This document shows positions 33,224 to 42,218 of a DNA stretch of 64,000 nt, piece by piece (within the stretch, counting starts at the first letter, position 1; each line of letters begins with the position of its first letter). The notes under the pieces are model-generated. The model worked only from the letters and a program-made list of their open reading frames with translations, did not search any database and was not told where the DNA came from. This DNA comes from Unio delphinus (Eukaryota > Mollusca > Bivalvia > Unionida > Unionidae), in assembly GCA_029339505.1 (NCBI GenBank), contig JAQISU010000118.1, positions 4,267,501-4,331,500 of the forward strand. The letters are read 5' to 3'. The translations under genes and the position numbers were made by a program.

Positions 33224-34566
33224 ACGACTTCACGAACAGACTAATTTGTAGAACCTCACCTTGTAGATCAATCAGATTATTAGACTGGTCAGTGAGTTTG
33301 AAGTTGATTCTCGTTAGCGAATTATTATGACATCGCATATAGACTAGATTAACCGGAGACTCAATAATTAGAAATCCTGGAGGAGCTACTGGTGCAAATG
33401 AATATAGAATATATCCCTGCTGAGCTTGATTTGATCGCTCGAGATTTATTTGATAGCTTCCTTCGATAACATCACATACTAAATTGAGCGCAATCACGGA
33501 TGAAATATTCACGTTGAGCGGTGCGATATGCCTACCACCGCCGTCTGGGTCATTATTATGTGTCATGATAGTTGTTTGTGGTTGTGGTGCTGTTTTTTCC
33601 ATGCGTCGTGAAACCTTCATCGATGGCATCACTGAGAAGTTTTTTTAGTTCTGGTGCGTTATATCCGGGTAGTTTGAATGTGGGAATATCTTCTACGCGT
33701 ATATTATACATCGTCGCAAAATCTGTTTTCGTTTTAGGATTAGTGTCACCTATTACCTCTTGAATGATTTGCAAATTAAATATTTCCATGTCATCGATGA
33801 TTTTGTTACATGTTTCTACGATGCTGATAAATTCATCTCGGGTGAGAGTACTGGATTTAAGAGATTTTAACAACAGTGAAATATCGTTATTGAACGCTGT
33901 GAAATTTTCAGTGGTTTCATCCCGTAGAAAAAAGTAAAATCTTCTATTAGCGGGAGTTTCTATCAATTCAAGAAAAAAATTCAATTTATTGTAACCGCTA
34001 TAGCTTTTTAGTGGATTATCAGATTTTATCCTGTCGGTTATATAATCAGATTTTTGTGGTTCAGGTGGTATGTTAACGGTTTCTCCCCGAGGTGGTAGTT
34101 CAGGCCAACCTAGTACGGTTCTAATAGAACTCTGATAGATATCTACGACATAACAAGGCGAGTTTATCTCGATGGCAGATGATCGCGTCGGCTCATGAAC
34201 CGTTATAGCGATTTTTGATTCTGCTCCAGTAATTGATTTTATTCTACGCTGAAATTCAGCATTGATTTGTTCGATTTGGTAAGATCCGGTTGGTATTGAA
34301 ACAACGTTCCAGTCTAGAGTCCCGTCTTCGCGATTCTTATACGCAAATACTAAGCTGTTATTCGGTTGTTGACCGCCAAATGCTACCGACCTAATATTAG
34401 GCCAACTGTGATACATTCGTAGTTTTGCTAACACGATTTCCTTCACGGGGACTGGGATAGGGAAATTCACACTGAATTCAGGATTGGTTGATGTTACTGA
34501 GATCATGCTGGTTTTCGGGTTTGTGTTCTCCACTATTTGTTGAAGTAGTTCCTGCGGTGTTGTCAT
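33222..34566 (-). pseudogene. Spike/penton-like structural protein, element C copy
   Basis: About 447 codons with one break. The first 336 residues are open from MTTPQELLQQ at 34566: TSTNPEFSVNFPI, AKLRMYHSWPNIR, GSYQIEQIN and a helical middle. A frameshift near 33600, next to HGKNSTTT, moves the C-terminal domain (33222-33632; AQQGYILYSFAP, RINFKLTDQSNN) to another frame. The start at 34566 is preferred to 34581 because A begins at the same codon. A particle-surface role is inferred from its conservation beside other capsid genes. Overlaps the membrane gene by 89 bp. Confidence 0.62.
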
Positions 34567-35062
34567 TGTTATTATACTCATGTTGTCGCTCTAATTTTGA
34601 CATCGCGGAATCATAAATACTTACCATCGCTGAGAACTCACTATCTGATATAAATGTATCATCGAGCGACGACGTTATCAACGAGGACAATTGCGAGTAC
34701 GCGGTTGATACAACATGAAATTTAATTATGTAGTCTTGCAGTTTGCTCTGGCTGCATGATGATGTTTTTTTTGTTATTATCGAAATTATTCCAGCGATTG
34801 TTGTCGTCGCGGATATACAAATTGGAACAGCTATCGGAACAATCATTGTCACCGAGGATAGTATTATACCAGCTCCGGTGATTACACCACTCACAGAGTA
34901 CACGGTAACATCAACTGCGGTGATTCTTCGTTGGTATTTTTTTATTTTTACTTGATACTCCTCAGTGAAAGTTTTGAGTTTAGTCTGAAACTCTCTGGCC
35001 TGATCATAGCGATATTGAGATAATGAAGGTACCGTTGATGACGAAGTCAACAGTGATGACAT
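34478..35062 (-). CDS. Membrane protein with two TM segments (element C)
   Basis: 194 residues, open. A polar, helical N-terminal part (RYDQAREFQTKLKTFTEEYQ) is followed by two adjacent hydrophobic segments (VTVYSVSGVITGAGIILSSV and PIAVPICISATTTIAGIISI, about residues 52-95), then a helical stretch and an asparagine-rich tail. A paired-helix hairpin in a virion membrane or a fusion-loop-like protein are both possible; no family recognised. Its 3' end overlaps the spike-like gene. Confidence 0.7.
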   Translation of the reverse strand: MSSLLTSSSTVPSLSQYRYDQAREFQTKLKTFTEEYQVKIKKYQRRITAVDVTVYSVSGVITGAGIILSSVTMIVPIAVPICISATTTIAGIISIITKKTSSCSQSKLQDYIIKFHVVSTAYSQLSSLITSSLDDTFISDSEFSAMVSIYDSAMSKLERQHEYNNNDNTAGTTSTNSGEHKPENQHDLSNINQS

Positions 35063-35100
35063 TTTATTTATTGAAACAGTTAGCGATTTAATTATTTACT

Positions 35101-35943
35101 TCAATCCGCTACGAATTCCATATACCATGTTGTTGAAACCCTAGCCAAATTCTTATCAGTGGATGCTATCGTGAACTTTTCAGTTGTATCCTTGTCGATG
35201 ATCGTTGATATCGTATTGTTGACCCCAGATGAACTCGACGATGATATATTAAACTGATTCGGTGTTACTAGTGTTAATCGATAAATACCTTTGACGGTTG
35301 CAGTGATACTTAGTATATTGTCTGTAGGAGTCCACGCAAATGATCCGTGTTGGATCGTGTATACTACGTTGTTGGTTTTCTCGTGAGGAATTTTTGTTTT
35401 TTCAATGATTGTTATCATCCTCGGAAAATCATCTTTGATTGCTTCGATGAAGTTTTTCGTCTCATCGATGGATTTTTTAATATCAGGGAGTTTTATTTCA
35501 ATTTTATCCAACGTGGTTCCAATAAATTTATCTACGATGTTTCTACGAAAAGTTGAAAACTGTTTTCCGTTATCTTCAATTCTAGATTGAAGTGTTGCTA
35601 GTTCCAACATAGAATTTTTCAACTCATCGTTGAGAGTTTTTAATCTATCTGTAATCGTTGAAATAAGTACACCGGGCTTGAGTTTACCCGGATCGGAAAA
35701 TAGCGCAACGGTGTTCTCGATTGTGTTTCGTTGTTTAACTAAAATATCATCCAACGACACATTACTAGTTTTCAATTTACCCTGACGATCTTGAAATACA
35801 ACTATTTCCCCGGGGTCAACACTTATTAAGTTCAACGTCTCAGCTATTTCATCTTCGATTATTCTCTTTAAATCACCGGTTGCAGATATTTATGTGGTTG
35901 GTTTCTTTAGCGCTGATAAAGATCTCCCCCAAATATCAATCAT
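35101..35943 (-). pseudogene. Coiled-coil structural protein, element C copy
   Basis: Starts MIDIWGRSLS at 35943. One in-frame TAA at about 35891 follows KKPTT; the remaining 35101-35835 is open (244 residues). It shows a long helical region with heptad spacing (about residues 40-180) and a serine/threonine-rich C-terminal beta domain ending WYMEFVAD. Unknown family. Confidence 0.6.
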
Positions 35944-35963
35944 GTTATTTTATACATCTCTCT

Positions 35964-36408
35964 CTAAAATCTATTCGATTTCCAGTGATTACTAATGTAT
36001 TCATTTACGACAACATGTGGTGGTTTTCTCGATGTTGAAATAGCGTCAAGGACATTTAATACTTCGTTGCCGCATATTGGTGGATCATTCATTTGTTGTG
36101 TTGGTGGCGTGGAATACCAAGTCTTCGTTTTTAGAAAATCTTTGATTTTTGGAAAGGTGTTTAAGCGCTTTATATGACGCATAAATTCCTTCGGCGGTGC
36201 TAATCCATATGAATCGAAATAAACAATCCCACGTGGATCAATCGCGTATGCAACCCAGTGAGTTCCATGTCCGATGCTGTTATCGAGATTAATGATACCG
36301 GTTTCAACGCTGTTTGGTTGTGCCGGTAGCTGATCTTTCATAAAGACACCTCTGAAGTTTTTTATCGCGAGTTTTTTTAGCAGCATCGAGGAAATCAAAA
36401 TTGGACAT
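35964..36408 (-). pseudogene. Adenain-type cysteine protease, element C copy
   Basis: Starts MSNFDFLDAAKK at 36408; a one-base change near 36370 shifts the frame, and the remaining 35964-36398 is open through the catalytic region: His in GTHWVAYAID, Asp in VYFDSYG, Gln in PPTQQMND and Cys in DPPICGNEVLN. The length (about 145) is shorter than the 200 or so residues of adenovirus protease but typical of these elements. It follows pX with no stop between them here. Confidence 0.82.
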
Positions 36409-36936
36409 AGGAATCAAAGATTCCATAACCATAGGTTCCTCAATCGAGGGTTTGGAAATCGAAGATTTCTGAGTTAGTAAATCGTTCCTGGGATTCTCAG
36501 ACCTTTCCCGCTGTACCATGAATACGGGGTTCCTGGTAGTCTTAGACTTTTTCCCTTTTTTATATCCCTTCCCAGTTGCTTTCTGTAGTGCCATCCCTGC
36601 TGCGGTACCAACGGCTCCTAGCGCTGCCACTTTAGCCACCGCTTTGGCCGCTGCTGCAATCAAAGCCGGAATCGCAGCTAACAAAGGAAATATACCGCCG
36701 ATTTTTATCATGTTTTTGATAGCAGCCGAAGAGAGAGTGATCTGAACGCCTTTTTTATCCTTGAAAGCATCATTGAAGTGTTTTACTTGACGATTTGATA
36801 ACGACAATTTGTTCGCTCCGCCAGTCATCTGTGCAGGTTTCAGCGTTATTGTGTTTCCACATCGCTTAGCCGATTCCGATTGCAATTTTTTGAGTTGACC
36901 GGGAGTTAACGCAACACTAATATGACTATATGACAT
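36409..36936 (-). pseudogene. pX-like protein, element C copy (read-through into protease)
   Basis: Starts MSYSHISVALTPGQLKK at 36936. It has RQVKHFNDAFKDKKGVQ, an alanine-rich hydrophobic segment (LLAAIPALIAAAAKAVAKVA) and a basic GKGYKKGKK run. After KTTRNPVF the frame departs from the GKGL tail of A and B and continues without a stop to the protease ATG, giving an accidental fusion frame that soon fails in the protease. The N-terminal 150 residues are intact. Confidence 0.7.
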
Positions 36937-36979
36937 TATACAATAACAGATTAATTCTAAATCGCAAAGCAATTCAATG

Positions 36980-37000
36980 GAAAAATCCGAAAGGATTTTC
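36980..37000. terminator. Hairpin between capsid and pX-like genes (C)
   Basis: GAAAAATCC-GAAA-GGATTTTC. Element A has no hairpin at this junction. Confidence 0.5.
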
Positions 37001-37011
37001 AATCATAGATT

Positions 37012-38415
37012 TTACACTGGTGCATCAATTACTCTCATTCTTCCACCAACACCTTCGAGTAGCATTGATTTATCGCTGAGAATGACGGCAATCGCTCTAT
37101 AATTAGCAATAGCATAACGAAGCACATTAGCTCTAAAATGTATATCAACGACGGATTGTCTTGTTAAATCAAGATGTTCCAACGAAAAATAATAGATCAG
37201 ATATAAATTCTCAAAATCAAATTGTGATATTTGCAGACCAGTATCGACATTTTGATCGCGTGCCATATATGACAACAACCGATGATACACGCGAGCAATA
37301 TGATTTTGACCGTAATCAAGTTGTACATCTTCGGATGGTTCCTGCTGGCCGTTTATTCTCAGCGAGACGTCTCTAATACCTAATTGATCAAATATCATAT
37401 GGCTGGAGAGTTGATTGCCAACTCGTGTGTTATTCTGTAATGCAATAAATATATGACGTGGCGCAGCAACACCTTGTTTTGATGCCAAGTTCCACGTAAA
37501 AAACCCATTAATATTTGATTGTTCAACATCTGTACTTACCGTTAGCCAACTTAGTAATGATTTTCCTCCTTGGTCCATAAATGATAGTAATCGTTCTTCT
37601 GCGGTGATTGATGGAGTCAACACTGGCATCCACAGTGATAGTTTTGTTAAATTGACTTTACCAGGATCATTTTCCGGATGTGCAACATCTGCTGGAATCC
37701 TCCAAATTGCGTCATTATCATCACCCTTTCGCACGAGTGCTACTGTATTTTTTGCTCCATAGATAATTTTTCGAACATTTCTACAGAATCCAAATACATG
37801 ATGTAGTGGAATGGCGCATGAAAATGATCTACGTGTTCCTTCCAACATTGACATGCGTGTTGTAGCTCCTAGATTGAAATTAGGATCAGCATTTATAATC
37901 ATATTCTCGACATCAGCAGTAGCATTACCAGCATTATTATTTGGTCGTCTTACAATAAATTGATTTTTTTAAAGCAGTATTTTTATTATCCTTTGCAAAC
38001 ATCATAGAAGGTCCTGCTGATCTTGTATAATCATCAGAATATCTCGCTAACCCGATTATTGTTGTAGCCACATCAACATCGCGAGCTATCGACTCAATCT
38101 CTTTTCCATCGATGAGATATTTTGCACTCTCGAATAACGCCATGATCCCATTATTGAGAAACCCAACTTGAGTACCAACTGGATACGGTGCTGGTACAGC
38201 AGTAGTATCAGCAGCTGTTACAAGTTCTCCTTCTACTTCGATAAACGCTTCACAAGGCAAAACGTATTTACTGGTTCATGAACTTGAAGTTCAATTCTTG
38301 ATCGACTATTTGAATCTATTGCATGATAGGCATAATATTGATAATCACGTACGGAATCATCCTTGAGCACTGGGGTGTCCATATCAAACGATGGATCAGG
38401 TTACCGTTTGAACAT
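37012..38415 (-). pseudogene. Major capsid protein, element C copy
   Basis: About 467 codons. Start ATG at 38413-38415 equals that of A, but codon 5 is TAA. Frameshifts near 38260 and 37960 follow; 37012-37902 (296 residues) is open: RRSFSCAIPLHHVFGF, RKIIYGAKNTVALV, DDNDAIWR, KLSLWMPVLTPS, LRINGQQEPSED, RQSVVDIHFRA. These belong, by my recognition, to the double-jelly-roll capsid protein of Polintons. In the family it forms trimeric capsomers. Confidence 0.78.
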
Positions 38416-38444
38416 TTTATTCTATTTATCAAAGTCTAAATCGT

Positions 38445-38577
38445 AAAATCGTAAACGATTTTCATTGCTAGCGATTTCCAATCCATAGGTGAAAATGGAA
38501 AATCCTATGGATTTTCACCTACGAATTTTCCATTTCCATTTTCATTGTCGACGACGACTTTGTCGTGAAAAACGCTA
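38445..38577. terminator. Cluster of hairpins between capsid and pVI-like genes (C)
   Basis: AAAATCG-TAAA-CGATTTT (38445-38462), GAAAATCC-TAT-GGATTTTC (38498-38516) and ACGAC-TTT-GTCGT (about 38550-38562). Further half-palindromes of the same words lie between them. They occupy the gap after the pVI-like coding frame. Confidence 0.55.
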
Positions 38578-39008
38578 GTGCTTTCGTCGTGGTTGTAAGC
38601 CATCATATTTGCGATGTTGCTTTGGTCGTTGGTGTATGACGGAGTCACCAGCGACGCTAGTTTTTGATCTACTGCGTTATTTATAATTTTACTAACACTC
38701 GCAGGCATATCCGCTGTAGATGGCAGTGGTCCCGGTTTCTATCGCCGCCGAACTAGCGCTGTTAATTTATCCTTCGCGGCTGAAAACGCTTTCCCGGCAA
38801 GATCTCCAACAGCAAGAATAACATCAATGGCTTTCATCGATAATTGTTTTACTAGCGGCGCCACTTTTGGAGCCATTCTTGCAAGTAACCCCGCAAATGT
38901 ATTACCGAAACCATCACCATAGTACGCGTTATAAACTGGAAACCGTGAATTAACTACATAGACGCTGGCTGGTTTGTCATGGTTGAAGTGTATGATCATC
39001 TTATTCAA
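38505..39008 (-). pseudogene. pVI-like minor capsid protein, element C copy
   Basis: Homologous to the open gene of A at 13517-13951. 38739-39008 carries RFPVYNAYYGDGFGN, the amphipathic helix FAGLLARMAPKVAPLVKQL and the RRR stretch; a frameshift near 38735 moves the C-terminal part (VSKIINNAVDQKLAS) to another frame that runs on to 38505 through the hairpin cluster. The start equivalent to that of A is lost, and an upstream ATG at 39008 is available. Confidence 0.6.
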
Positions 39009-39027
39009 TTGTTATTTATCTAATCGT

Positions 39028-39059
39028 GAAATCGTAAACGATTTCCAATCCGAAGGATT
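39028..39059. terminator. Hairpins between KRAGN and pVI-like genes (C)
   Basis: GAAATCG-TAAA-CGATTTC (39028-39045) and AATCC-GAA-GGATT (39047-39059), just upstream of the pVI-like start and just downstream of the neighbouring stop. Confidence 0.5.
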
Positions 39060-39065
39060 TTCGAC

Positions 39066-39580
39066 TTAGTCACTATGGTAATCATCCGTAGGTGAAAATT
39101 CTACGAATTTTCCATTTTCTACTAACTCGCCAATAAAATCTCGATATAGACCAATATCCATGATACCACCTTGAAATAACCGCCTGCAGATATCAGCTGC
39201 TTCATTAATTACTTCCGGTGAGTTATTTCCAGCTCGTTTCCCTCCGATGAGAACTTCTAATCGTGATATATCGCTGAGAATATTACCAGGACATTGAATT
39301 GAAATTCCACTGGAATCTCTGGAAAATCTTTGATTGGAATCCTTGGAAAATCTTTGATTTTCAGATTCAGATTTAGAAAATCCCTTCCCGCTACTATAAC
39401 CAGTTGCTGCATCCAGTTTTTCTAAATCCGTACTTTGTAAATAATTAAGATCATCATCTCGATCAGATGGTATATACAATGGTCCAAGCGAAGCTTGGGG
39501 TTGAGGTTCTTCTTGTTTTTTTAGGTGAGAAAGATATTTTCTTTGAACGCTGTTGTCTTCTTCCTTGCAATTTTTGCGGG
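39066..39580 (-). CDS. Unknown conserved protein (KRAGN motif) (element C)
   Basis: Open over at least 39066-39580, but with no clear ATG: the frame continues upstream of the GPLYIPSDRD region into a basic, glutamine-rich stretch and probably joins the preceding gene through a frameshift. Conserved blocks are SDRDDD, ILSDISRLEVLIGGKRAGN and ADICRRLFQGGIMDIG. A serine/lysine-rich stretch between them contains repeated QRFSKDS/QRFSRDS words encoded by hairpin sequence (39346-39362). Function unknown. Confidence 0.5.
39346..39362. repeat. Hairpin inside coding sequence (C)
   Basis: GAAAATC-TTT-GATTTTC within the KRAGN gene; it encodes part of the repeated QRFSKDS-like words, absent from A. Confidence 0.6.
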
Positions 39581-39589
39581 TTTGTTGGT

Positions 39590-40197
39590 TTAGTTCTTCA
39601 TATTTTTATACACTGTACCCACCGCATTGATATATCCTATGTATGATGTACTTGTTGTGTCAACTTGACTTTTGCTAGTTTTGATTTTGAAGACTATATC
39701 AGCCCAATGAGTTATATTTCTAACATATTTATGATGTTCTGGTTTCAACATTTTTTTCCTGTTTTCATAAGTCGTAACAACAAGCGCAGGAATTTCTGCT
39801 GGATCAGTCTTATCAATTGCTGCTAACCCTTCCTCGTTAAATCTCACGCGTAAATCATCTACTGTTCTTTTTGATTCAGCTAGTTTACTAACATCAATAT
39901 CACCGTGAAGTTTTTGTACAGCTTGTTTTGTTTGTTCAGTTTTCGCTGCTATTTTTTCAAGTTCACCAATAAGAGGTTTTCCCCCTGTCTTGGGAACATC
40001 CCCCCATATAGCACGCTCTACCCCCTTCGTTGCTGTGGTTATTGGTTTAAACACTCTTCAGACCGCGCAGCAAAATCCGTTTGTAAATTCTGTCTAGCTT
40101 GCAGTTTATTCCTGACAGAGTCGCGGATTGGTATATACTTTTTGATCGCGACCAGTCTCTCACGAGCCAATCGGGTCGTTAATGCTTCATTAACCAT
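39590..40197 (-). pseudogene. Unknown structural or scaffold-like protein, element C copy
   Basis: Starts MVNEALTTRLARERL at 40197 (52 residues, basic helix, with SVRNKLQARQNLQ), then shifts frame near 40045 into a 154-residue open part (39590-40054) with KAVERAIWGD-like and KTEQTKQAVQKLHGDID helical stretches. No known domain. It lies between the early genes and the capsid cluster. Confidence 0.5.
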
Positions 40198-40203
40198 TAT
40201 TTG

Positions 40204-40268
40204 AAATTGTAAACAATTTTCCAATTGTAAACAATTTTCCAATTTGAATCTGAAAATCAAAGATTTTC
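40204..40268. promoter_or_regulatory. Three hairpins upstream of the scaffold-like gene (C)
   Basis: AAATTG-TAAA-CAATTT (40204-40219), AATTG-TAAA-CAATT (40223-40236) and GAAAATC-AAA-GATTTTC (40252-40268), immediately 5' of the ATG at 40197. Here the hairpins lie before a gene, so they cannot all be terminators. Confidence 0.5.
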
Positions 40269-40289
40269 CAGAGATTTTCATGTACGAAG

Positions 40290-40844
40290 AGATTTCAATC
40301 TGAATGCAGTAATTTTGTCACCCGAAAATGATTTTCTGAATTTCAGAAATTGCCAGCAATTTCAAAAGATTCCAATCAAAGAGTTTCAAGTGGAAAAAGT
40401 CTACGAGAAATCCCATGCAAAATCGATCATTTAACCCTACTGAAAACAACAGTCATTTTTGGTCACTTTTGTCGTTTTTTAGTCGTTTTTGACCAATTTT
40501 TGTCAGTTTTTGTGATTTATTTTATGATTTTTTTTACTCAAAGTCATTCTTAAGTGAAAACGTCTACGAGAAATCCCATGCAAAATCGACCATTTGACCC
40601 TACCGAAACCGCTTAAAACCAGTCAAAAAATAACCAAAATCAGTCAAAAACGGTCAAAATCAGTCAAAAAATAACCAAATTCAGTCAATAACAACCCAAA
40701 AAAAATTTTACTATGAAAATTTCAGTAATAAATAAAAATTTTACTATGAAAACTTCAGTAATGAATAAAATATTTTACTACGAAATTTTACAACTTCCTA
40801 GTAAAACACTTATGATACCGTCCATGGATTATAGTAAGAATTTA
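40290..40844. other. Repeat-rich non-coding region of element C
   Basis: 555 bp without a conserved gene. Two direct copies of GAGAAATCCCATGCAAAATCG occur at about 40408 and 40569, 161 bp apart. TTTTTGAC/GTCGTTTTT words fill 40450-40510, and their complements (GTCAAAAA) fill 40620-40690, making a loose inverted arrangement. Two or three imperfect copies of AAAATTTTACTATGAAAA follow at about 40705-40790. A control region or origin is possible but unproven. Confidence 0.5.
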
Positions 40845-41216
40845 CTAACAATTATCCGAAAGGGGCTTTTCATTTTGTTCAATTAACAATCTTATATTTC
40901 TAATTTTTGAATTAATTGTTCTTTTTACTTCATACTCCTTCCCTAATTCCTTTCTTATCTTTTCCACGATAGTAAATAACGGGACAAACTTACTGACGTC
41001 GTCACAACATAACAGGGAATCACGGATAAAATTCTGAATTCGTTTTATAAATGCATATTTTTTGGGTAGTACATATTTGTTATTGTTAGCGCCGTATTCA
41101 ATATCCTGGAAGTCGGACATAATTTGATCGCAGTCTAAATTATCTGATATGTAAATCCCCTGAGATTTCAAAACTAAAATTTCGGTTATTACATCATTGA
41201 TATTTTGAGAATTCAT
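40845..41216 (-). CDS. Unknown 123-residue protein (element C)
   Basis: Open, from MNSQNINDVITEIL to a TAA at 40845. Mostly helical and charged, with a CDQIMSDFQDIEYG stretch, a paired cysteine LLCCDD and a C-terminal EYEVKRTINSKIRNIRLL helix that survives in element A at 12001. No family recognised. It is transcribed in the same direction as the HNH and zinc-ribbon genes. Confidence 0.6.
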   Translation of the reverse strand: MNSQNINDVITEILVLKSQGIYISDNLDCDQIMSDFQDIEYGANNNKYVLPKKYAFIKRIQNFIRDSLLCCDDVSKFVPLFTIVEKIRKELGKEYEVKRTINSKIRNIRLLIEQNEKPLSDNC

Positions 41217-41408
41217 ATTGCTGATAATTATTTACTTCTAATATGAAAAATATATTTTTGAAAAATGAACCCTGTCCGTGGACGTCTATGCATAAACGAA
41301 TTGAATTTTTCGTCCGGTCTTTTTTGAAATCGCAGATGGATAAATTCCCTCTGCGACGCATTGAACAGACGATGGACAAATATCGAAATACTTACCAGCC
41401 TTAGCTAT
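41217..41408 (-). other. Downstream remnant of an HNH-associated IENR-like motif (C)
   Basis: About 190 bp between the 123-residue gene and the HNH stop. The bases 41345-41395 encode AGKYFDICPSSV in a minus-strand frame, like intron-encoded nuclease repeats that bind DNA; A has a matching AGKYFDICE stretch. It suggests that the HNH protein once ran about 20 residues or more longer. Confidence 0.45.
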
Positions 41409-41777
41409 TTATTGAAATACTATTTCCTCGTTATTTGTTGTGTTAAAAGATTTTACGGGCCTCGCTTTTTTCGAGTATTGTCCAGTCTTTCCTCGTTTCA
41501 AATTTTCGCTCTGTGTAACAGCTTGCAGATTTGATAAAGAATTGTTCTTAACATTGGAATCAATGTGATCGATAACAAAATCATCCTTGATCAATCCATG
41601 GAAACATTCATATATGATTCTATGATTAAGATGTTTCTTCTTCCCAGCGCTAAACATCAAATACCCCTGATTAGTCACAAAACCAACTGGCTTCTTCAAT
41701 CTGCGGTTTCTGATAATACCATCAGGGGAAGCCTCATAGTTGCTGATCACAGGGTGTGGTCGGAATTCTTGGTTCAT
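41409..41777 (-). CDS. HNH endonuclease (element C)
   Basis: 122 residues, open. The N-terminal part (YEASPDGIIRNRRLKKPVG) looks like the NUMOD4-type module found before HNH domains, and the core reads LNHRIIYECFHGLIKDDFVIDHIDSNVKNN (see 41530-41640) with His, Asp-His and Asn-Asn in the expected order, then SNLQAVT. HNH enzymes of this class make double-strand breaks and are usually homing endonucleases. In the element it lies between the zinc-ribbon gene and the 123-residue gene, with short gaps. Confidence 0.72.
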   Translation of the reverse strand: MNQEFRPHPVISNYEASPDGIIRNRRLKKPVGFVTNQGYLMFSAGKKKHLNHRIIYECFHGLIKDDFVIDHIDSNVKNNSLSNLQAVTQSENLKRGKTGQYSKKARPVKSFNTTNNEEIVFQ

Positions 41778-41789
41778 TTATATACTATA

Positions 41790-42176
41790 CTATTTGTCTA
41801 ATTCATTGTTTGGTCGAATGATTACATTTGAAAATCCTCCGATGTAGTCTTCAGGAGTTCTTATGACTTTGTCAGGGACGGAGTCAAGGTCATTGATGGA
41901 GTTTTTGATGGAGTTTTTAGTGGAATCTTTGATGGAGTTTTTGATGGAGTTTTTAACTCTATTATCATAATAACGCTTCAACCCTCTGTGTCGTTTGCCA
42001 CCACAACCGAGATACAACGGTGATTTACCACGCACCCCTACCCCACATCGTATGCAGGGTTTAGGCCCATAATTCCCGTTACGAACACTTTGCATATGAT
42101 ATCCACAGAACTCCTTTCTGCATGATTTGTTACACGGGGTTGTTGATCCAATCATAAGCCATTTGCAATGATTCAT
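41790..42176 (-). CDS. Zinc-ribbon protein (element C)
   Basis: 128 residues, open, start ATG at 42174-42176. Cysteine pairs CNKSCRKEFCGYH and CIRC are kept; the last pair has lost one Cys (LYLGC instead of LCLNC), so one site may be damaged. A lysine/serine-rich stretch with five KNSIK(N/D)S words follows, an internally repeated segment longer than in A. The C-terminus EDYIGGFSNVIIRP is absent from A. Function unknown. Confidence 0.68.
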   Translation of the reverse strand: MNHCKWLMIGSTTPCNKSCRKEFCGYHMQSVRNGNYGPKPCIRCGVGVRGKSPLYLGCGGKRHRGLKRYYDNRVKNSIKNSIKDSTKNSIKNSINDLDSVPDKVIRTPEDYIGGFSNVIIRPNNELDK

Positions 42177-42218
42177 TATACATAAAGTCTTTATTTAAAT
42201 ACTTGTTTTAATTATAGC
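42177..42218. promoter_or_regulatory. 42-bp bidirectional promoter, zinc-ribbon/polymerase (C)
   Basis: The entire gap between divergent start codons. It shares TATTTAAATACTTG with its counterpart in A. Confidence 0.45.
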
